Of a stretch of 64,000 nucleotides of DNA, positions 54,691 through 64,000 are shown piece by piece. The DNA comes from Salvia splendens. Lineage: Eukaryota > Streptophyta > Magnoliopsida > Lamiales > Lamiaceae. The stretch covers positions 26,524,061 through 26,588,060 of the forward strand of contig NC_056038.1 in assembly GCF_004379255.2 (NCBI RefSeq), given 5' to 3'. How positions within the stretch are numbered: the stretch's first letter is position 1; each line of letters starts with the position of its first letter. Under the pieces are notes generated by a model, which saw only the letters and a list, made by a program, of their open reading frames with translations, did not search any database and had not been told where the DNA came from. A program made the translations under genes and the position numbers.

Positions 54691-55918
54691 AACCGCAAAT
54701 AGCATATTTCCTAACGCAAGAGGAAGCGTTGATTCGCGAATTCGATAGAATGAGATTGGAAATAGTAAAAGAGCCCGAGACAGTAGGAGAAAGAATAACG
54801 ACGCTAGTGATTGAGTCAGATTTGAGAACCAAGCTCATAGAAGCCCAACGACGTGATGAGAAGTTGGAAGAATTTCGTGTGAAGGTGAGAGCCGAGAAGC
54901 TCGATCATTATCGTGAGGATGCGGGTAATGTTTTGACGTACGATGGACGATTAGGTGTGCCGAGCGATGAGGCGCTAAAAGATGAGATTATAAGTGAAGC
55001 ACAATACGCCTTATACTGTTCACCTAGGAAGTACGAAGATGTATCGAGATTTGAAGCAACGTTTTTGGTGGAATGGGATGAAAGGAGACGTAGCGTCACA
55101 TGTGGAACAATGTCTAGCGTGCCAACAAGTGAATGCCTTACACCAGCGGCCATATGAGAAGTTGCAACCACTCAAAATTCCCGAATGGAAGTGGGAGCAT
55201 ATAGCCATGGACTTCGTGATGAGTTTGCAAAAGTCACATAAGGGAAACACTGCGATGTGGGTGATTATCGATCGACTGACTAAAAGCGCGCACTTCTTAC
55301 CGATTAAAGATTTCCTATGGATCGGAAAAATTAGCTAAGATCTACGTGAGTGAGATTGTACGTTTGTATAGAGTGCCAAAGACTTTTGTGTCCGACTGCG
55401 ATACGAAAATCACATCAAAGTTTTGGATGAGTTTGCAACGAGATATGGGCACGCAATTGAACTTCAGAACTGCTTATCACCCGCAATCGGATGGACAGTC
55501 AGAGAGGACGATTCAAACGCTTGAGGATATGCTATGAGCCGTTGTCTTAGATTGAGGGGAAAGTTGGGAAACTGTTCTGCCATTGGTTGAATTCACCTAC
55601 AACAATAACTACCAAGCGACGATCGATATGGCTCCGTATGAAGCTTTATATGGCAGGAAGTGTCAATCCCCACTATATTGGGATGAAGTTGGCGAGAGGA
55701 AGATGTTAAGACCCAACGCTATAAAGGAAATGACCGAAATTTTGCATCAAATCTGCGCAAGGATCAAGAAAGCTCAAGATAGGCAAAAGTCGTATGCTGA
55801 CGTGCGTCGAACGGAAATCAAATTCTACGTTGGTGATAAAGTGTTCTTGAAAGTACCCCCGACGAAAGAAGTTGTGAGGTTTGGAATGAAGGGCAAGTTG
55901 AAATCGCGCTTTGTATGA
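54691..55918 (+). pseudogene. Tekay-type integrase, broken
   Basis: Zinc-binding and core modules in several frames: YRDLKQRFWWNGMKGDVASH with CLACQQVN (54994-55338), AMDFVMSLQKSHKG with the first catalytic Asp, FVSDCDTKITSKFW with the second, HPQSDGQSERTIQTLEDML with the Glu, then a TGA at 55536-55538, and APYEALYGRKCQSPLYWDE. Frameshifts lie near 55330. The GPY-type end stops at a TGA (55916-55918). Confidence 0.92.
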
Positions 55919-56226
55919 CCGTACGAGTTTATCGATGAAGTAGGTCCTGTAGCGTATCGTTTGGCGTTACCTCCCAGTTTGGCGTTACCTCCCAGTTTGG
56001 GAATGTACGTGTTTGACCCCAAGCATGTGATTCGTCAAGAAAAAGTGATCCTAAACCCCGACATGAGCTACGAGGAAAGGCCAGAGGCAATCCTAGATCG
56101 GAAGATATAAGAGTTGCGAAACAAGTCAATAGCATTCGTGAAAGTGTTGGAAACACCATGGTTCCAAGGAAGCCACGTGGGAGTTAGAAGATGGAATTAA
56201 AGAAAAGTACCCTGAGTTGTTTATGT
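55919..56226 (+). pseudogene. Integrase end and decayed chromodomain
   Basis: VGPVAYRLALPPSL has an 18-bp local duplication (LPPSLALPPSL). Then YEERPEAILDRK, a TAA, ELRNKSIAFVKVL, a frameshift, and SKEATWELEDGIKEKYPELF before the final stop. The last two parts are the chromodomain signature of chromoviruses. Confidence 0.85.
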
Positions 56227-56259
56227 AAGACGATCAAATTTCGGGACGAAATTTCTGTT

Positions 56260-56272
56260 AAGGTGGGTAGAA
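56260..56272 (+). other. Polypurine tract of Tekay-type element
   Basis: AAGGTGGGTAGAA directly before the 3' LTR; one T interrupts the purines. Confidence 0.8.
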
Positions 56273-58858
56273 TGTAACGACCCATTAAATCGTTACCTAC
56301 ACGAAAGAATAAACCACGTATCAAATACACTTTCGACAACAAATCGAGACGAAAAGTTGGATAAGAATCGCATCACATCAGGCACATTTTCCAATTGGAT
56401 AAGAATCGCGTCACATCAGACACGTTTTCCAATTGGATAAGAATCGCGTCACATCAGGCACGTTTTTCAACGCTGCATTAATTACGCGTCACATCGAACG
56501 AAAAGACGTGAATTTTTGTCTTTTATGAAAATATTTTCTATAAATACAACCTCCTTTCATTTCATTTCATTTCTTTCGAAATCGAGAATCCGAGAGAGAG
56601 AAGAGAGAGGAGGAGCCGATGGCGGCGGATCCCGCGACGGCGGATTCGTGGCAGCGGTGAAGGGAGAGGGACGAATCGTGTCAACGTTTGTTTCTACCGT
56701 TCGTTTTTCTTGATTCAAGAAGGTATATTGTTCACTTTCTATCATCCTACCCGTTTTGACCATGTTCTTGAGTCCTACATGCATGTAGAGGGTGTAAGTT
56801 TGATAGATCGCAAGTTTAACGGGAGGGAAAGTGTGTTTCGTAAGAACTTGTTTGATTTGCGCTGTTGATTGAAATCATGTGTGTTGGATTGAAATATTTG
56901 GTGAATAATATGAGTTTATGTGCAAATATGTGTATGAGGAACGTGTAAGCATGATTATGTGTTATCGAGCATGAAAAATCGGTGTTTGTGTTGTGGAAGT
57001 TTTAAAAACCCTATTTTCGAACTTGAACCAGAAATCTGTGATGCACGACCAGTGACTTATGATCTGTATTTGACCCATCAAACGAACGAATTTTTCTATG
57101 AAATTTTTACTGAGTAAACTTCAAGTTGTTTTCTGTGTCTCGTATAAATTTCAGCTCTTTTTGTCGAAATATGAATTTTTGAAAAATGTTTGAAGCTGAC
57201 TGCACAATTCTGCCAGTAACGTGTGTTCTCGGCCAGAATGTTTCGAAATCTGTTTGACCGACCAAATGACCTTCGATCGATGTGATTCTTGAACTAGATG
57301 AAAATATGAAGTGTCTTCTGAGTCTTGTGAAAATTTCAGCCTGATTGGACATCGTATGAATTTACGGTGAATTTTTCAAATGAACTGCGCAGTGCTGCAA
57401 GAATTTTATGTTCCGATCAGAGAGTTGCATAAATGTTTTGACTGACCAAATGATATGATTTCAGTGTGAAATTTAAACTGGGTGAACTTGAATGTATCTA
57501 ATGTGTTGTGACCAAATTTTAGCGTCATATGAGGAAGGATGAATTTTTGGTGAATTTTTGAAGTTTACTGCGCAATACTGTCAGAAATTATATGTTCTGA
57601 CCAGAGAGTTCAATATGTGAAATGACTGACTAAATGGCGTGATTTCGATATGAAAATTTTCATGGATGAACTTGAATGTGTCCTATGTATTGTGACCAAA
57701 ATTTAGCATCTTTTGAGGTTGGGTGATTTTATAGTAATTTTTACAAAACGGTCGCGCAATTCTGCCAGTTTTCTGCCTTATTAAAATGACACCTAGTTTC
57801 AAGATTTAAAAGTGTTATATGATGCATGTATGTCCAAGAAACGTGTTTAAATGTTGAAATCACTTGTGATCAGTTGAAATGTGTTACGCGTGTCTTACAC
57901 CTATGTGACGTATGCTGGGTTTGGGAAATTGAGGAAAACGACGAGAGAGAAGCGATAGGACATGCATAGTAAGATGATGTTGTGTGAGACTGACTTGTGT
58001 TGTCATTGACAAGGGTGTTGTGTACTCGTGAACTCGAGGATCGAGAGTTGCTAAGTTGGGGTGTGAATTGCTAAGAGAACGAGGTGGGCTTTCTTTTACT
58101 AAACTCTTTTACGCTTTCTAAAGTATGATTATGGAGAAATAAGGGTGGTTTAAAGTGTTATGTCATGCCATGATGTTTTGTTTATGAGATTGTTGCCTGA
58201 TGCCTAGTTCGTCTGAGCTTGCTCTGTTAGGCTATATGGCTGTAATGAAAGAATGAAACGAATTCGGGTCTGAGTAGGGCCGCAAACCCTATCAGGCTGT
58301 GTACACAAGTGGGATCGTGAGCCGTCCTTGCTAGTCGGCCGGTCTCGTGGGCGAATAGTGTGGCCACACTTTCGTCGCACTATGGAAAGAGAATGTGATT
58401 GAATGATTGATGAGAAAGTGGGGAGATTGATTGTCTGGCCAGACTTTGAAATATTTTTGTGTTCTCGTGATATTTCTTAACTACATAAAACTCGAGATCA
58501 CTGGTATGGATGACATAACTGTTTTTATGAAAATGTTTTCGGCATGAACCCATTGAGTACAACAAGTACTCAGCCCTGCATGTGTTTTCCCTATGTGCAG
58601 GTTGAGCGGGATGTTGCGGTGGATGTTGAGTCGGCATAGGGAATTTGGATGCGTTGTGTCTTCATACATAGGCGTCATCATTGACTCTCTTTGAAACCTT
58701 ATTTCCGCTGCTATATATATTTTTGAACTAAAATACTATTCTTTTAAGCTAATTGAGCATTTCTTATGAACTGTTATCCTTAAATGCTATACTTAAATGT
58801 TTGACCCTAGGTCACGATCGCCTCGTTTGTAACACCCCTAGTATGGGCGGTCGTGACA
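56273..58858 (+). repeat. 3' LTR of Tekay-type element
   Basis: 2586 bp. TATA box at 56539. Three units of the AAGAATCGC repeat where the 5' LTR has two; otherwise very similar. Confidence 0.95.
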
Positions 58859-58863
58859 GGATG

Positions 58864-59834
58864 ACACCTTTTTCCTTACAGAATTGGGTCATGGCAGTAT
58901 TCACAAATTCCCTCCCATTATCAGATCTGAGGGTTTTAACAGTGGTGTGGTATTGTGTTTGGATAAGTTTCACAAAGAAGACAAATCTATCAAATACTTC
59001 AGATTTATGTTTCAAGAAATAAACCCATGTCATCCTAGTAAAATCATCGACAAATATCACAAAATATCTAAAACCATTTCCACCCAAAAAAGGAGCAGGA
59101 CCCCATACATCAGAGTGTACTAAAGAAAATATGGAATTCATTCGAGTATTTGTAGGTTTAAAAGATTGTCTATGGCTTTTGGCCAAAACACAAGTTACAC
59201 AAGAAAAATCAGCAGGAATAGAAAGGTTCGAATAAAGAAGTTTAAAATAACCAGGGGAAGGGTGCCCTAGTCTTCGGTGCCAAAGCCAAGTTTCTTGTTT
59301 CGTAGATCCGTGAGCCAGCATCGCACTACCATGATGAGCTATCTCATCCACGTAATAGAGTCTTTGCTTCTCAGTGCCACGGCCAAGAATCCTCCTCGTC
59401 TGAATATCCTGCAAGATGCAAAAATCAGGATGCATTAGGAGTGTGCCATTTAAATCCTTGGTGACATGACTAATAGACATTAGCCTTTGAGACAAGGTAA
59501 GGACATATAGGCAGTTTGTGAGACGAAGAGTAGGAGATATCTCAATAGTTTCAGATCCTACAACTGTAATTAATTCCCCATTGGCAGTTCTAATATAGGA
59601 CTTATCAACTTCCCGACTGAGATTAATAAAGTCATCTTTTTCTGGAGTCATTGTGTCGGTTGCCCCACAATCAAAAATCCATCCCTTAGTATGTGTACCA
59701 TCCCTACTATTAACATGAAATGCAGCAGAAATATCTCGTAAGGGTGCAAAGGGGTTTTTTGACACAAAATCACATGTATTGGGGTTTATTTGTATTTTCT
59801 GGGAGTATTTGGGGTCAATTTTGTATTTCAACAA
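58864..59834 (-). pseudogene. Copia protease and N-terminal integrase
   Basis: A long open frame. KGWIFDCGATDTMTP is the aspartic protease site, with Cys where the family has Ser (DSGA). Then the pre-integrase zinc motif (WLWHRRLGHPS, CVTCVLAKSH) and the integrase core (FSLVHSDVWGPAP, first catalytic Asp; TLRSDNGREF, second). It reaches the Tekay insertion after EKGVI; the last residues in the open frame come from the Tekay LTR. Confidence 0.95.
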
Positions 59835-60149
59835 GTCTGGGGGCCGGTGTTTAATATGATGGGGCTCTATTTCTGATTTTGCAAACTTTTGGGGATTAAA
59901 AAGGGATATGTGGGATTTATTATGGTTTGGTTTAAAACCAAACCCTTTACCTCCTTTAGACTACGCCGCGCCGCTCCCGGTTCTTTCAGCGAGGTTTCCG
60001 GCGCCTCGTACACCGCCGCCACCATTCTGACCCTCTTGGTGGTTTCCCGATCCGCCACTCATTGTTCCCTCTGATTTTCGACCTCCATCTGTCGGTGTTG
60101 TCCCTCACAACTCATTGCAGCGGCGAACTTCGCCTGTGCCAGCACCGCC

Positions 60150-61103
60150 ACTCTCAATTTTTGCCGCTCCTCCCACCACTTTGGATACCCCAGCCGCTTG
60201 AAACAGGTTTCTCATGTGTGTTTTTGTTTGCCACAGTGGGAACACCATAGTTTGGAGGTGTCGGGTCGGAGACTCCCCTGTCGGCCGGTGGTTGTTGTGG
60301 CTGCGGGGCGCTGTGGTGGCCCGTTCCATTCTGTGCGGTGCGGTGGTCGACTGTTCTGAGCGGCCAATCCATGGCCAATTTCCCCAAATGATGAATTGGC
60401 TTTTTCGCCGTCGGCATCTACGGTGGGTATGCCGGATTTTGGTGGCATGATCCGGCGTCGAGCCGCCTCCGTCTTCACCCACCCGTAGGCCGCTTCTACT
60501 GATGGGTATGGCTCTTCCTTTAGTATCTCTCACCTTATTGGTTCGTATTCTTGATTCAATCCTGTCAAGAACTTGATCAAACGTTTCTCATTTGAGTGGA
60601 CTCTTTGCTGGTCGATCCCCTTGTCGCAGCATGTTACGGGCTATTTCTGGCAGCGGTCGATGTTGAACCATAATCCGTGGATCCTTCGGTAATACGTTTC
60701 TAAATCCATGTCTGATTGAAATAACTTTCCCTTCCAAATCATAAATTAGATACTTATCTGCCTTGTTTTCGTATGTCACGACGAGGCTCTCCCACAACGC
60801 CTTTGATGTTTGGTGATGCGTAAAATCGGAGATGATGTCGTTTTCGATGTTGTCTACGATCCACGAGAATACGATGAGATCGTTTTCTTCCCACTCCTCA
60901 AACCCCTTACTCTCGGGGTTTGGAGGTTCATTCCGGATGTAAGTATAGGCTCCCCTATCGCCTATCTTCACTTTCATCAGCCGTGACCACAACGGGTAGT
61001 TCCTCCCGTTTAATTTGAACGCCATCGTGATACTCTTACTGTTCCACAAGCTTTTGGTTTCGTCTGGGGTGATTTTCTTCGCATCCTCTGCTGTGTCTGG
61101 CAT
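60150..61103 (-). pseudogene. Copia Gag, broken
   Basis: ATG at 61103 (MPDTAEDAKK), just downstream of the primer site. UBN2-type gag motifs: ITMAFKLNGRNYPLWSRLMK, ENDLIVFSWIVDNIENDI and TSKALWESLVVTYENK. A frameshift and stop occur near 60590. The zinc knuckle LWCSHCGKQKHT is followed by TGA inside the knuckle, then ETCFKRLGYPKWWE on the minus strand near 60205-60165. Gag packages the RNA. Confidence 0.9.
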
Positions 61104-61174
61104 TGTTTTGGTTGTAGGGTTTGATTTCTGGATTTGATCTTGGCTAAAACAGGGTCGAGAATTGGTATTTGGCT

Positions 61175-61186
61175 GCTCTGGTACCA
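61175..61186 (-). other. Primer-binding site of copia element
   Basis: TGGTACCAGAGC on the minus strand, directly at the LTR end; one mismatch to the initiator tRNA-Met complement. Confidence 0.88.
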
Positions 61187-61483
61187 TGAAGAATTGGGTA
61201 CAATCGTTCATTCTTATTCATTCTTCAATGTACAAGGTTATATACCTTTATATAGGCTACAATATCACAAATTAAGATAACCCTAAATTACATTCATTAC
61301 ATATCAATCTATCTATGGTAAACTAGGATTGCATATCAATTATCTATCTATGGTAAGCTAGGAATGCATATCAATTATGTATCAATCTAATGATTCTTTC
61401 CTAGGATTGCATATCAATTATCTATCTATGGTAAGCTAGGAATGCATATCAATTATGTATCAATCTACTGATTCTTTCCTACA
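61187..61483 (-). repeat. 5' LTR of copia element
   Basis: 297 bp, against 185 bp for the 3' LTR, because the GGATTGCATATCAATTAT...GGTAAGCTAGGA stretch occurs three to four times instead of about once. Confidence 0.9.
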
Positions 61484-61916
61484 TTAACCAACTAGGACTT
61501 GATGCAAAGACTTCGTGTGGAAAAAAATTTCCATGACTTCTTTTTTCTTTCTTTTTTTCCCCAACACACTCTGCCCTCTGTGACTCATATTTACAATATT
61601 GCTGCATAGACACATGATCGTGTAAAATTAGGACATGTTAACATGTAAACATGCACTCAAATTTTAGTTAATTAATAATAAGGATAGTCGGGACGTATTT
61701 ATTTAACTCGATTAAAATTTAGTTTAATAAAAAGGATTTCATAGCTAAAGATTTCGAAATTAAACTAAAGACAAAATCACCAGGAGATTAGACAAATATC
61801 TGTAAGTTGCTTCACGCTCTTAATTTATTTCTTGCTAAGGAGGATATACGAATTTCCACTTGAAAAAACGTTAAACATACTAAACAAATTTTAACTATTT
61901 AATTTCTTAAACACAT
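61484..61916. other. Spacer, no gene seen
   Basis: AT-rich; no ORF or element end recognised. Confidence 0.5.
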
Positions 61917-62220
61917 CCTCCCTTTGTCCCACGTAATTAAGACAGTTCTTTAAAGAAGTGTCTTAATTAAGTGGGACAAAGGGACAATAAGAGTCATATT
62001 TTACCATTTCAGTCCGTTTCACATTAAAAATCACATTTCACTTTTATCATAAATGATAAGTAGGTTCTACATTCGACCATTTTATTTCACTCACATTTTA
62101 TTATAAAATATATAAGTTGTAAGTAGGTCCCATAATATACTAACTTATCCAACTCACTTATCTTTACATATTTTAAAATCTGTGTTCACACCAAATGTGA
62201 CTCCTATTGTAGGATAGAGG
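61917..62220. mobile_element. Stowaway-type MITE carrying a nested fold-back
   Basis: Outer ends GGGACAATAAGAGTCATATT and the inverse of AAATGTGACTCCTATTGTAG belong to one MITE. Its left end holds a second small fold-back: arms 61918-61944 and 61959-61985, 27 bp with two mismatches (core TAATTAAGACA / TGTCTTAATTA) and a 14-bp loop. It lies 400-700 bp upstream of the receptor kinase start. Confidence 0.75.
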
Positions 62221-62544
62221 TATTATTCATATTAAGTTGTTGAAGTTAGGTCTAAATTGGTCAAAGAATTCAGTCGCAGATCATATTATATTTCCTAATC
62301 TCAACACTTTTTCTTGACTTTTAAATTTATTTGGTGTCTTCCTTCAAAATCAATATTTGTCTTACTATATAGCATATCTAAAAAAAGAAAATATAAAATT
62401 GGGTCCATACTTTTACATGTCAAAACAGATTAGAAAATATAGAAATAAAGACAAATGCAGAAAAAAGCTCAATGGTAGTATTTCAAAAATACAACTGTAG
62501 TGTAGAATGTGCATGCATGTGTGAATACACTCCAAAAGTCCAAA

Positions 62545-62577
62545 TCTCTCTCTCTCTTTCTCTTTCCCCACTCTCTC
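62545..62577 (+). promoter_or_regulatory. CT-rich leader (Y-patch) of receptor kinase gene
   Basis: CTCTCTCTCTCTTTCTCTTT and following, about 40 bp before the start codon. Such pyrimidine patches mark plant transcription starts and 5'UTRs. A weak TATA candidate, CTATATAG, is at about 62365. Confidence 0.5.
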
Positions 62578-62615
62578 AAAATAGCCTCACATTTTCTTCA
62601 TCAAACCCAAAAAAA

Positions 62616-64000
62616 ATGCACATGCTCTTCATTCTCCTTCTTCTTCTCAGCAGCAGCTCTGTTTGCATAAATCTCGTTAGAGGAAATGCAGAGCTGAGAG
62701 CGCTGATGGAGATAAAAGCTTCCTTGGATCCAGGAAACAAGCGGTTGTCGTCTTGGACGGCCGACGGCGACCCGTGCGGCGGTTCGTTCGTGGGAGTCGC
62801 CTGCAACGAGCACCGCAAGGTCGCCAACATCTCGCTCCAGGGGAAATTGCTCGCCGGAAAAGTGCCGGCGGCTCTGTCGGAGCTCAAGTGCTTGTCCGGT
62901 CTCTACCTCCATTACAATTCCCTGACCGGCCAAATTCCGCCGGAGATTGCTAATCTCACCGAGCTCACCGATCTCTATCTCAACGTCAATCGTTTAACTG
63001 GCGAAATTCCGCCTCAGATCGGAAGCATGGCTTCTCTTCAAGGTTCGACAAATTTTAGTTTTGAATTTTGTACTTTTTCGAATTAATTTTTTCATCACGA
63101 GGTTTTGATGATTTTGCAGTGGTGCAGCTGTGCTGCAACAATCTGACCGGAAACATACCCGCGGAGATGGGGCTGTTGAAAAAGTTAAGCGTGCTTGCGC
63201 TAGAGAATAACGGAATAACAGGGCAGATCCCTTCCAGCTTGGGAAATTTGGGGATGTTGAGAAGATTGTATTTGAACTCCAATCGTCTCTCCGGCTCAAT
63301 TCCGATCCCATTAGCGAATCTCGTTTCGTTGCAAGTGCTTGATGTTCGAAACAACACTCTCTCTGGAGTTGTCCCTCTTGGTGAGAATGAGCTGCTCTGT
63401 TTCAAATCCCAATTTTTTTTTGTTGTGTCAAAATCATATTTTTGTTAATTTCTTTCTGCAATTTCTGAAGCTCTGAGACATTTGAATGAAGAATTTCGTT
63501 TCGAAAACAATCCTGGTTTGTGCGGCTCGGGTTTCCCTTCTCTTCGAGCTTGCACTGCTTGGGACAACGCGAACCAGGCGAGCACAGTCCCTGCAGCGAG
63601 CATACCGCGGTCAGCGCCTCTCCCGTTGAACTGCTCGCACTGCTCTGGCTCCTCGTCGCGTCTCCCACAGATAGGCATTGTTGGAGGAGCCATTGCAGTG
63701 ACCCTGGCCTTAACCGTGGTGGCGTTGCTCTGTGCTGTCAAATATCGTCGTGCAAAGCAGAAAGTTGGGCACAAATCCGAAACCTCCGAAGATAAGTCTA
63801 AAGATCAGTTGCACAAGGTTATGAGCCATCCCTCTCCTCAAGAATATGGCCATGAGGAAGCATCTCCTTGTAGCAAGTTCAATCTTGAAGAGGTGGAATC
63901 AGCTACGCACCATTTCTCGGAGGCGAATCTGCTGGGGAGGAGCAAGTTCTCCGCGGGTCTACAGGGGAACGCTCAAGGATGGAGTGGTTGTGGCGATCAA
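62616..64000 (+). CDS. LRR receptor-like kinase (LRR-IV type), partial, frameshifted
   Basis: Exons 62616-63042, 63120-63380 and 63471 to the window end; introns of 77 and 90 bp with GT-AG ends, both phase 1. ATG 62616 is chosen because MHMLFILLLLLSSSSVC is a good signal peptide. Then come ELRALMEIKASLDP, the cap motif WTADGDPCGGSFVGVAC, about five LRRs (ending at LDVRNNTLSGVVPL), FRFENNPGLCG, a Ser/Pro-rich stretch with CSHC, and a membrane segment (GIVGGAIAVTLALTVVALLC) with basic stop KYRRAKQK. FNLEEVESATHHFSEANLLG opens the kinase. The closest relatives I know are Arabidopsis At2g45340, At5g51560 and At4g22730. In the GGG at 63955-63957 there is one G too many: the frame leaves the kinase right at the ATP-binding loop. 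It is either a pseudogene allele or a sequencing error. Confidence 0.93.

Larger units (their letters stand above)
47508..58858 (+). mobile_element. Ty3/gypsy chromovirus (Tekay-type), nested in copia integrase
   Basis: LTRs 47508-50055 and 56273-58858, both TGTAACGACCC to GGTCGTGACA. Exact target-site duplication GGATG at 47503-47507 and 58859-58863. Initiator tRNA-Met primer site and a purine tract are in place. Pol, with a decayed chromodomain at the end, lies at 53283-56226. Gag and most of protease are not found; 50071-53280 is non-coding. LTR length near 2.5 kb and the chromodomain fit Tekay. The LTRs differ at only a few dozen positions by eye plus one repeat unit. Confidence 0.95.
36479..61483 (-). 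mobile_element. Ty1/copia retrotransposon, split by two nested elements
   Basis: Minus-strand element. 5' LTR 61187-61483, primer-binding site, gag (61103 on), protease and integrase start (59834-58864), rest of integrase (47502-46940), reverse transcriptase (46891-45759), RNase H (45738-45600 joined to 37123-36676), polypurine tract and 3' LTR 36479-36663. Without the insertions 37124-45604 and 47508-58863 its length is about 5.17 kb, normal for copia. Flanks TTAAT and TTAAC agree in four of five bases. Several stops and frameshifts make it inactive. Confidence 0.95.

Noticed and set aside
60105..60533. Several overlapping ORFs in the copia gag region on both strands
   Set aside because: They come from a GC-rich decayed Gag tail; only the frame with CSHCGKQKHT makes sense, and it is broken.

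Overview
This window is nuclear DNA of a flowering plant, almost certainly a eudicot. The evidence is plant chromovirus, Athila-like and copia retrotransposons, hAT, Stowaway and Harbinger elements, plant gene fragments (MKK4/5, Hsp70-14/15, ribosomal protein eS7) and a plant LRR receptor kinase with GT-AG introns. An asterid such as Lamiales is only an impression. About 97% is transposable-element or intergenic DNA. The single convincing host gene is an LRR receptor kinase at the right edge (62616-64000, cut by the window).

Layout. 1-7097: tandemly duplicated debris. It holds the end of a Tekay-like LTR with its primer-binding site, a non-coding internal stretch, a short basic-protein ORF, and a chromovirus LTR (3788-6125) carrying two MITEs, followed by a fragment of a gag-only (TR-GAG/Athila-like) element. 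7098-19465: a minus-strand chromovirus with decayed gag, RT, RNase H and integrase. Its 5' LTR (11630-19465) is split by about 6 kb of elements that all landed in a TA repeat. One of them (16675-18845) carries a fragment of a MAP kinase kinase gene. 19466-25943: the 3' end of the TR-GAG-like element, with a hAT insertion (21144-22329) and a solo LTR (24018-25423) inside its own LTR. 25944-36478: AT-rich spacer with a small copia-type element that captured eS7 and Hsp70-14/15 sequences (27779-30306), a hAT element (31565-33477), a Stowaway MITE and a Harbinger derivative.

36479-61483: one minus-strand Ty1/copia element (about 5.2 kb without insertions) split by two later insertions, each with a perfect 5-bp target-site duplication. 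A TR-GAG element lies in its RNase H region (37124-45599, CGGCC) and a Tekay chromovirus lies in its integrase (47508-58858, GGATG). The four exons or pieces of the copia ORF rejoin across these sites. 61484-62615: spacer with a fold-back MITE, then the receptor kinase.

Main points: host gene capture by two unrelated elements; a recurrent TA-repeat landing pad; a Tekay family whose gag is replaced by about 3 kb of non-coding DNA; a rearranged chromovirus whose 3' end was replaced by a copy of its own flank; and a one-base frameshift in the receptor kinase at the ATP-binding loop. All reading was by eye; no alignments or database searches were run.
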